This document shows, piece after piece, positions 57,723 to 64,000 of a DNA stretch of 64,000 nt. Position 1 is the first letter of the stretch, and every line of letters starts with the position of its first letter. The notes beneath the pieces were generated by a model. That model was not told where the DNA came from. It ran no database searches and worked only from the letters and a program-made list of their open reading frames with translations. Position numbers and translations under genes: made by a program. The stretch is from Agrocybe praecox (Eukaryota > Basidiomycota > Agaricomycetes > Agaricales > Agrocybaceae): positions 2,418,001-2,482,000 of the forward strand of contig OZ024851.1 in assembly GCA_964017145.1 (NCBI GenBank). Reading direction: 5' to 3'.

Positions 57723-60700
57723 AACACACATCGGGGAGGGATGTAGAGGTTGTGAACGTGGCGCCTGGCAGGGAGGGAAGTAGACTACCCGCATCGTCCT
57801 GTCTTTATGAGAATGGAAAGGTCGTTGTCAACGTTTATGCAGTGGGTGTGAAGCCGGGTAGTGAAACAAAAGACGTACCATTCGTTCAGTACGTTAGCCT
57901 GCTGGGTCCGAAGGGAGAGGTAGTGCGCATGCGGAGTGTTTTTGATGATGGGGCCATGATCAACGCAGTTGATGTGTCGGTTTTCCGAAGTATTTCAGGT
58001 CGCTTGGCGCCAATTACTCCATCAAACAAAATAATGCGGATGGCGAACGGCCAACTGGTTCCATCAGAGGGTGTCTGGGAAGGGGTGGTGCGTGTTGGTG
58101 ATGTGGAACGTTCAGGTCGCTTCGAGATCTTCAGCGGGGGTGGTGCATGGTCTCTCCTCTTTGGTAAACCGCTCCTGCGCGCATTTGATGCGGAGCATGC
58201 TTATGGTCAAGACATTCTGCGAATCCCTTCCAATACCGGGCTCCTGGAATTTGCAAATTTGTTCCATGACCCAGGGAGGAGACACATCGGGAGTCCATTT
58301 GTTGGCCTTGCAACAGATGTTAAACATCCTCGGTCATCGTTTACTCCTCTTCCGACTGTGCGTGAGGAGCCTGTTGCTGCGACAGTGCCGAACCCAATAT
58401 CCAGTACCACCGGGATTGAAGAGATGCACATGGCAGCTAGTGGGGAAAGGGAGCGGACGGAAGTAGTGTCAGGGTCGGGGGAACATTGGTGGGGTGGTTA
58501 TGGTCCTAGGGAGGAAGGGTTGACAACACATATGTCTGCTGGCCAAGAGGAAGGATGGAAATCGGTATGGTCGGTGGAAGATGCAGCAGATGGGGGGTTT
58601 GGGCATCCGGGTGTGGAACAACCAGTGATCGTCAAGTCGTTCAAACCGACAATCTTAACACGACGTGACGACCCATTCAACCCATCTCGTGTTGAAGCAG
58701 TGTTGAATGAAATAACGGTGGGAGAGGATCTTACGCCCGAAGAGAGAGATAGGGTGTACGGGCTGGTGAAGGAATTTGCAGACTGCTTTGCATTATCGGT
58801 CAGTGAGGTCAATGTCGTGGACGGAGCCGAGCACAGATTTAACATACCGGAAGGCGCCACATTTCGAACCAAGGTCCACCAGCGCCCTCTGAGTCCACCA
58901 CAACGCGAGTTCTTTGATGGCGTTTTAGATAAAATGTTGGCAGCTGAAATCATTCGACCCATTTCACACCGTGAGGTCAAGTGCTGTGGTGCAACTACAC
59001 TGGCGAAAAAGGCACACGAGGGAGAGGGCTTAACACTGGAAGAACTACAACACCGCGTTAACGATGAATGTCTTGCAGCAGGGCTGCCGTCAGCGTTCCA
59101 GGGTCTTCCGCCTCGTCCCAACGAATCAGAAGCTCCACATCTCGCACAAGATGAGGTGCCTCCGACGAAATGGCGTGTCTGCCAGGATTTCGCTGACCTC
59201 AACCGGGTCACAAAGGTTGTGGCGCTTCCACAGGGTGACATTCGAGCCAAGCAGCAGAGGCTCAGCGGGCACCGCTGGGTTAACATGTTTGACTTCGCTT
59301 CCGGGTTCTATGCCTGTGCGATCCCTGAGGAATTTCAACCCTACGTTTGCTTCTATGTCGAGGGAAGAGGATATTATGCTTACCGCCGCATGCCTTTTGG
59401 TTTAACCGGTGCGCCATCGACCTTCGCAGAAATGACTGCTCGGGCGTTGGGAGATCTGGTGGGGAGTTTGATTGAGCTGTTTGTTGATGATGGTGGTCAG
59501 GCAGGGGATGTTTTTGCGGATATGTTGGGGGAGTTGCGGTTGTTGTTGACGCGGGTGAGGGAGAAAAAACTGTCTTTGTCAGCCTCAAAATCCAAGTTCT
59601 TTGTCACCGAGGCTGTGTTTGCGGGTGCACGAGTGGGGCCAAGTGGTATCAAACCGGACCTGTCCAAGTTGACAGCTATCGTTGACTGGGAAACACCTTC
59701 GGACTTGCAAAATCTCGGCTCGTTCTTGGGCTTGACAGGGTATTTCCGCTCGCTGATCAAGGGATATGCTGCAATAGCTCAGCCCTTGACTGATATCGAA
59801 CGGAACGCGGGACTGGCGCGGGGGATGGGGAAAGCAGCTTATCAACGAGCAACAAGGGGTTACAAGTTAGCGGATATCTGGACCAAGGACCACACTCATG
59901 CCTTTCTGCGTCTCAAGGTTGCATTGACATGTGAACCTGTTCTTCGAGGGCCCAAATTCGATGGCACACCATTTGTAGTCACAACTGACGGCTGCAAATA
60001 TGGGTTTGCAGGGATGCTGACCCAGAGACACTCGACTGTTTTGGCTAGTGGGAAAGAGGTTACGCAACTGCATCCTGTCGCGTTCGCCTCTAAGCGCACC
60101 TCTGCTATTGAGGAAAGGTATCAGCCATATATACTGGAGTTTGCCGCACTCAAGTTTGCACTCGACAAGTTCTCGGATACTATTTGGGGCTTTCCCATTG
60201 AATTGGAGACCGATTGCCAAGCTCTACGTGACCAGCTACTAAACGACAAACTGAACTCAACACACGCACGGTGGCGCGACGGCGTTCTGGGGTATAACAT
60301 CATTGATGTTCGGCATCGCCCTGGACGTCTAAACCCGGTTGCGGATGGGCTTAGCAGGAAGTACGTGAATAAGGAGTTGGTGGAGGGTGACGGGCACGAA
60401 TGGACTGTGAGTGAGGACTGGGAAGTGCGTGCTGGACTGGTACACGATGTGTTCTGGGTGGGTCATTTGGCGAGTGCAGAAGAGGTGGAGGGGTTGTTGG
60501 CCAGATTTATGAAGGAACAGGTATTCGTTGGGGTTATTCGGGCGCTGCTGGAGCTGGATGGGGGCCTTAGCTTGCGGGAAAGGAAGAAAGCTAGGCACAG
60601 AGCGAAGGGGTACATGATTGAAGGAGGGAAGTTGTGGCGACTGGCAGATGGGAAGTCAATCCGAGCCCGGCCAAGGACGGAATGTGTCCCACGAGAGGAA

Positions 60701-62182
60701 GCAGAAGCCCTGGCATGGCAAGTGCATCGGGATGGGGGGCATTTTATGAGGGATAATGTCAAAGCAATTCTACTGGACCGAATATACAGCCCGGGGCTCG
60801 ATCGCTCTATAACACGAGCAATATTAGATTGTGGCAAGTGTAAAGGTTTTGGCACAGCTCACCTGCATTCCCTGCTCGAACCCATTACCCGCCGCCACCC
60901 CTTCGAACTCATCGTGACCGACACTCTATCCTTGCCGATGGGCAAAGGAGGGTATGTGAAACTCAGCCTGTACATGGATGTTTATTCCCAGAAGGTGTGG
61001 GACAGCCCCCTTCGCAAGGCGGCCACCGGGAAGTCAACATGCTCGTCGTTTACGCAATTGTGTGACGAGTTTGTGGATCCAGAGGTCTTGATGACAGATG
61101 GTGGGCCTGAATTTGACAACCAGGAAGTTAGGGGCATGTGTGCGGCACGGGGGATTAAGCTCCTTATTGTGTCTGCGTACTCACCGTGGATCAATGGTTT
61201 GTTGGAAGGAATGAACAAGATCCTGATAAACAGGCTCAAACGCATGTGCGCTCCAGACCTGGGCGAGGACGAGTATGAACGCATGGAACTTCCATCTGAT
61301 TGGCCCCTGCATCTAAAAGCTGCAATACGCTGGTTGAATCGTCGCATCTTGCCCAACCTCAAGTTTTCGCCCAACGAGTTGCTGTTCGGCTTGGTTGTCC
61401 CCACCAAACCCACGCCTGTTGAAGTGTCCCAGGTGCCAGTTGCCGTAGAAGAGATCGACCTGCAGACAGCATATGTCAATCAGCATCGCCTGGACGGTTA
61501 TTCCGAAATTATACGTCACGCACATGAACGGAAGGGTCGGTTCGACCAGAAACTGCTCGCTCGTGCACCTCGGGAGGTCATATTTCGGGCGGGACAGCTG
61601 GTGCAGGTGTATCGCAGCGATCTGGACTACACGCTATCGACTCTACGCAAGCTGGAGCCCAGGTGGTCAGCACCCCGTCGTGTGGTTGGGAGGGACAGGA
61701 ATTCTTACCGACTCATAACCCTAGAGGGGGTTCCTATTCCTGGTCGGTTCAGTTCGCGACGCTTGCGACGCTTCATTCCTAGGGCTGGCACCACCTTGCG
61801 TGAGACCCAGACGGCCATTGAGACTGCATTGGGATTGATAGAGGACGAGGATGATGCCAGGCGAGCAGTTCTGGATGAGGTCGTTGATGACGAGGTGGCT
61901 GAGAAGGCTGAAGAGATTGGGGAAGAGGATAGTGTAGCCGATGTGAGCAGCAAGGTTGGGGAATGGGAAAGTGTTGAGGAAGAAACCAGAGGAGAGGGTG
62001 AGAACGAGAAGAGTGACGACGACGAACGCGTTGACAGCGGAGAAGTCGCCGACCGTGACATCAGTGACAAGAGCCATCAAACAACGACGGTGGCAGATAC
62101 CCCTGTCATCAAGAAACCGCGTCGCAGTCAACGTTTAGCAAGCAGGATTTTTTCTCGTGTTAAACGAACCCTTGGCCGGTGA
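57710..62182 (+). CDS. pol: Pol polyprotein: protease, reverse transcriptase, RNase H, integrase
   Basis: 1490 codons from the first ATG; likely made as Gag-Pol by -1 frameshift at 57674. Protease: SVFDDGAMINAVD at about residues 76-88, so the catalytic triplet is D-D-G rather than D-T/S-G. Reverse transcriptase: RVCQDFADLNRVTK, FDFASGFYACAIPEEFQPYV, YRRMPFGLTGAPSTFAEMTA and the catalytic FVDD near residue 590. RNase H: TTDGCKYGFAGML near 758. Integrase: HHCC-like VHRDGGH...CGKC near 1005-1045, then catalytic D (VTDTLS), D (MTDGGPEFDN) and E (NGLLEGMNK), the last two 35 residues apart. A GPY/F-like region follows (KLEPRWSAPRRVVGRDRNSY). I see no chromodomain; the tail is acidic then basic (KKPRRSQRLASRIF). 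Confidence 0.95.
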   Translation: MPATQHTSGRDVEVVNVAPGREGSRLPASSCLYENGKVVVNVYAVGVKPGSETKDVPFVQYVSLLGPKGEVVRMRSVFDDGAMINAVDVSVFRSISGRLAPITPSNKIMRMANGQLVPSEGVWEGVVRVGDVERSGRFEIFSGGGAWSLLFGKPLLRAFDAEHAYGQDILRIPSNTGLLEFANLFHDPGRRHIGSPFVGLATDVKHPRSSFTPLPTVREEPVAATVPNPISSTTGIEEMHMAASGERERTEVVSGSGEHWWGGYGPREEGLTTHMSAGQEEGWKSVWSVEDAADGGFGHPGVEQPVIVKSFKPTILTRRDDPFNPSRVEAVLNEITVGEDLTPEERDRVYGLVKEFADCFALSVSEVNVVDGAEHRFNIPEGATFRTKVHQRPLSPPQREFFDGVLDKMLAAEIIRPISHREVKCCGATTLAKKAHEGEGLTLEELQHRVNDECLAAGLPSAFQGLPPRPNESEAPHLAQDEVPPTKWRVCQDFADLNRVTKVVALPQGDIRAKQQRLSGHRWVNMFDFASGFYACAIPEEFQPYVCFYVEGRGYYAYRRMPFGLTGAPSTFAEMTARALGDLVGSLIELFVDDGGQAGDVFADMLGELRLLLTRVREKKLSLSASKSKFFVTEAVFAGARVGPSGIKPDLSKLTAIVDWETPSDLQNLGSFLGLTGYFRSLIKGYAAIAQPLTDIERNAGLARGMGKAAYQRATRGYKLADIWTKDHTHAFLRLKVALTCEPVLRGPKFDGTPFVVTTDGCKYGFAGMLTQRHSTVLASGKEVTQLHPVAFASKRTSAIEERYQPYILEFAALKFALDKFSDTIWGFPIELETDCQALRDQLLNDKLNSTHARWRDGVLGYNIIDVRHRPGRLNPVADGLSRKYVNKELVEGDGHEWTVSEDWEVRAGLVHDVFWVGHLASAEEVEGLLARFMKEQVFVGVIRALLELDGGLSLRERKKARHRAKGYMIEGGKLWRLADGKSIRARPRTECVPREEAEALAWQVHRDGGHFMRDNVKAILLDRIYSPGLDRSITRAILDCGKCKGFGTAHLHSLLEPITRRHPFELIVTDTLSLPMGKGGYVKLSLYMDVYSQKVWDSPLRKAATGKSTCSSFTQLCDEFVDPEVLMTDGGPEFDNQEVRGMCAARGIKLLIVSAYSPWINGLLEGMNKILINRLKRMCAPDLGEDEYERMELPSDWPLHLKAAIRWLNRRILPNLKFSPNELLFGLVVPTKPTPVEVSQVPVAVEEIDLQTAYVNQHRLDGYSEIIRHAHERKGRFDQKLLARAPREVIFRAGQLVQVYRSDLDYTLSTLRKLEPRWSAPRRVVGRDRNSYRLITLEGVPIPGRFSSRRLRRFIPRAGTTLRETQTAIETALGLIEDEDDARRAVLDEVVDDEVAEKAEEIGEEDSVADVSSKVGEWESVEEETRGEGENEKSDDDERVDSGEVADRDISDKSHQTTTVADTPVIKKPRRSQRLASRIFSRVKRTLGR

Positions 62183-62210
62183 AGGATTTCTCGCAACGTG
62201 GACGTTGCTT

Positions 62211-62227
62211 TTTGGGGGAGGGGAACA
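62211..62227 (+). other. Polypurine tract
   Basis: TTTGGGGGAGGGGAACA directly precedes the 3' LTR; plus-strand DNA synthesis would be primed here. Confidence 0.75.
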
Positions 62228-62356
62228 TGCAGCCGGCAAGCCGGCGTGCGAGTAGATTAGATTAGATTACCTGACATGTACCCGCGCCGTAGCGGATCAG
62301 CAATGCTCATCCATCCTTGTCCCGAACCACCACCACCGTTAGCTCTGCCGTCTCCA
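62228..62356 (+). repeat. 3' LTR (129 bp)
   Basis: Reads identical to the 5' LTR over its full length. Confidence 0.93.
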
Positions 62357-62360
62357 CTGG
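62357..62360. repeat. 4-bp target site duplication, right
   Basis: CTGG, followed by TATGTGCTAACGATG, the continuation of the interrupted module. Confidence 0.75.
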
Positions 62361-62959
62361 TATGTGCTAACGATGTGGGATGTGGACTTTTTCTAGATTG
62401 GCAGGAGCGCGCATCAAATCATAGATATTGCGGATTCGACAATTACATCCATTGCAAATGCTATATTCCAGTAAAAGTTTTCCACCCCTCTATGTGGCCG
62501 CTCTGAATTTCCGCTCTGGAATGGCCCTTACTGTCTACATTGCACAATCTTTGATTCCATGCGTGAATTTCCGGCATCCTTGGAAGCCTTGAACCCCTTC
62601 GCGCGAGACTCGTTAGAGCTTAATCGAGGGTTTTAGACGATCTTTTAATTAAAAATAATGGACGTCTGATAGGAAAAATGCGATGTTTTTCTAACCATGC
62701 ATGCCAATATGGCCCATCGTGGAAGTCGCATTGGGTCCATGGCTGTGTCGCATAAGTATAGATGCATTGCTATGTATTGGGTGCGGTGCTACATGGACTC
62801 GTGGGTTTATATGAAGGAGCCCTAGGGGACACCTCCTTTCCTCTTTCCTCCCTGATCATTCTGCTTTGGAGGAGGTTCGGTCTAACTTCTATAAAACTAC
62901 TTCTGCTACGCATTGGACCAGTAGGAACGTCTGGAATTGTTCACCAACATCAACACACA
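62361..62959 (+). repeat. Upstream module of NACHT copy D, right part
   Basis: It matches the complement of 30065-30668. The TATA position reads TTTATATGAA (62806-62815) instead of TTTATATAAA. The codon that serves as start in A, B and C reads ACG here (62927-62929). Confidence 0.75.
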
Positions 62960-64000
62960 ATGTTCAATGGGGGAAATGTGGGTGTATTTGGAGGAAGTTT
63001 CGTAAATGTAAACGGAGGCAGTGGACGAAAGGGTGCGTCACTATAAGAATTGCAATCGGCTTTACCCTGATACATTCTTATGAAGCTCCACTTGATATCC
63101 TGACGGATGCGGTCGCCCATACTGCGTTCCACGACTCTGCAGCACGTTTTGATCCTCCAAAATGCCATCCTAATACACGCGTTGCGGTGCTCGACGAGAT
63201 CATGAGCTGGCTCCAGCGCTGTGACTCCGAAATGAGGGACAAGTTTGTGATGTGGCTTACGGGGGCCGCAGGTGCAGGCAAATCGGCCATCGCACAGAGC
63301 TTTATCGAACTGTGCCTTCTGAAGGGCCTCGTCATTGGGAGCTTTTTCTTTGGAAAGACAGATGGCACTCGAAATCATGCAGGCGCACTCGTTGCAACAC
63401 TCGCCTATCAGATCTGGCGCCTGTTCCCGGCAGTACAGAACGAAATCATCTCTGTCATTGACGCCGATCCCCTCATTTTCACAAGAAATTTGCGGCACCA
63501 ATTTACTCAGCTAATCGCACAACCTCTAGATAGCATCTGCAGTGCGGGTACTTCATGGCCCCCTGGATTATATCGTGTCATTGTAATCGATGGCCTGGAT
63601 GAATGCCTCAACGAGGATTCACAACGGGACATTATGCAAATCATATCCACTTCCGTACGACATTTCAAACTACCCGTACTGTTTTTCATCGCCAGCCGAC
63701 CAGAACATAATATCAATGTCGCCTTCACCTCAGAAGGAATGATGGGACTGTTTACACGGCTATATCTAGACGACACTTACCACCCTGATGAAGACATCTT
63801 TGGATTCCTTAAAAACAGCTTTGCGGAAATTAGGATGACGCATCCCTTCAAAAAGCTGATCCCAGAGGTGTGGCCCAGTCTAGAATCCTTGAAATCTCTT
63901 GTCAAAAAAGCATCCGGACAGTTTATCTTTGCGGCGACAGTCATCAGATATGTAAAATCCATTCGGCATCTACCTCATCTCCGGCTCGAGACTGTAATGA
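62960..64000 (+). CDS. NACHT-domain NTPase, copy D (cut by window edge)
   Basis: Exon 1 is 62960-63032, and exon 2 runs from 63086 to beyond the window; the first ~330 residues are visible without a break. Walker A GAAGAGKSA and Walker B RVIVIDGLDEC are intact, with HDSAARFDPPKCHPNTR before them and FFIASRPEHNI after. Because the usual ATG is ACG, translation would begin at the next ATG (62960, MFNGGNVGVFGGSF), 11 codons later; the Gly/Asn/Val-rich leader is still included. It is the only copy on the plus strand, facing away from the housekeeping block. Whether the 3' half is intact cannot be judged. Confidence 0.8.

Larger units (their letters stand above)
55922..62356 (+). mobile_element. 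Complete Ty3-like LTR retrotransposon (6435 bp)
   Basis: Two 129-bp LTRs that read identical (TG...CA ends) enclose gag (56490-57701) and pol (57710-62182), a primer-binding-like TGGTGACAAC and a G-rich polypurine tract. Pol order is protease, reverse transcriptase, RNase H, integrase, which is the Ty3 (Metaviridae) order. CTGG is duplicated at the borders and the empty site survives in module B. All frames are open, and a -1 frameshift signal links gag to pol. It inserted in the promoter-side module of NACHT copy D, about 7 kb upstream of that gene's start as now arranged. It is a candidate for current activity. Confidence 0.95.

Noticed and set aside
56646..57794. Long minus-strand ORFs across gag
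   Set aside because: Shadows of gag caused by its GC-rich codons; no motif or conservation.
62950..63501. 183-codon minus-strand ORF over NACHT copy D
   Set aside because: It is antisense to a conserved NACHT exon with intact Walker motifs; similar antisense ORFs occur over A, B and C.

Overview
The window is nuclear DNA of a filamentous basidiomycete, most likely an Agaricomycete. Genes are split by many short (about 50-60 nt) GT-AG introns. Housekeeping genes of fungal type (SEC5, PRP3, MRPL16, glutamate decarboxylase) sit beside families expanded in mushroom-forming fungi: NACHT NTPases, an F-box protein, hAT-type DNA transposons and a Ty3-like retroelement. Names are my reading of the sequence; no database search was possible.

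Layout. 1-9.6 kb is transposon-rich and gene-poor: a frameshifted hAT transposase cut by the left edge, a decayed lysine/proline-rich gene, and a 618-bp non-autonomous hAT-like element with a perfect 8-bp target duplication. 9.6-38.5 kb holds three copies (A, B, C, all minus strand) of a multi-exon NACHT NTPase gene, each with the same upstream module and a TTTATATAAA box. Between them lie broken gene pieces: two C-terminal copies and one N-terminal fragment of a possibly HAM1-like protein, a partial copy of MRPL16, a TPR-like remnant, and diverged tandem repeats at 22.8-26 kb. 39.1-54.6 kb is a compact block of intact genes: MFS transporter (+), glutamate decarboxylase (-), exocyst SEC5 (-), PRP3 (-), MRPL16 (+) and an F-box protein (-). 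The last 9 kb carries a fourth NACHT copy (D, plus strand, cut by the right edge), its upstream module split by a complete 6.4-kb Ty3-like element.

History visible in the sequence. Modules C and D are inverted copies flanking the intact block, and C still carries the 5' end of the F-box gene. Module A carries a recent copy of most of MRPL16, so it probably derives from a D-type locus and later lost the F-box gene. Paralogous empty sites show that both the LTR element and the 420-bp MITE near copy A inserted after the duplications. The LTR element has two 129-bp LTRs that read identical, intact gag and pol, and a textbook -1 frameshift signal (GGGAAAC, 6-nt spacer, 11-bp hairpin), so it looks young.

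The NACHT copies are decaying mainly at their ends: B has the longest C-terminus, A is shortened by a frameshift, C by a nonsense codon, and D has lost the usual start codon and has a changed TATA box. The NTPase core is intact in all four, so this may be a small, young NLR-like cluster undergoing birth and death.
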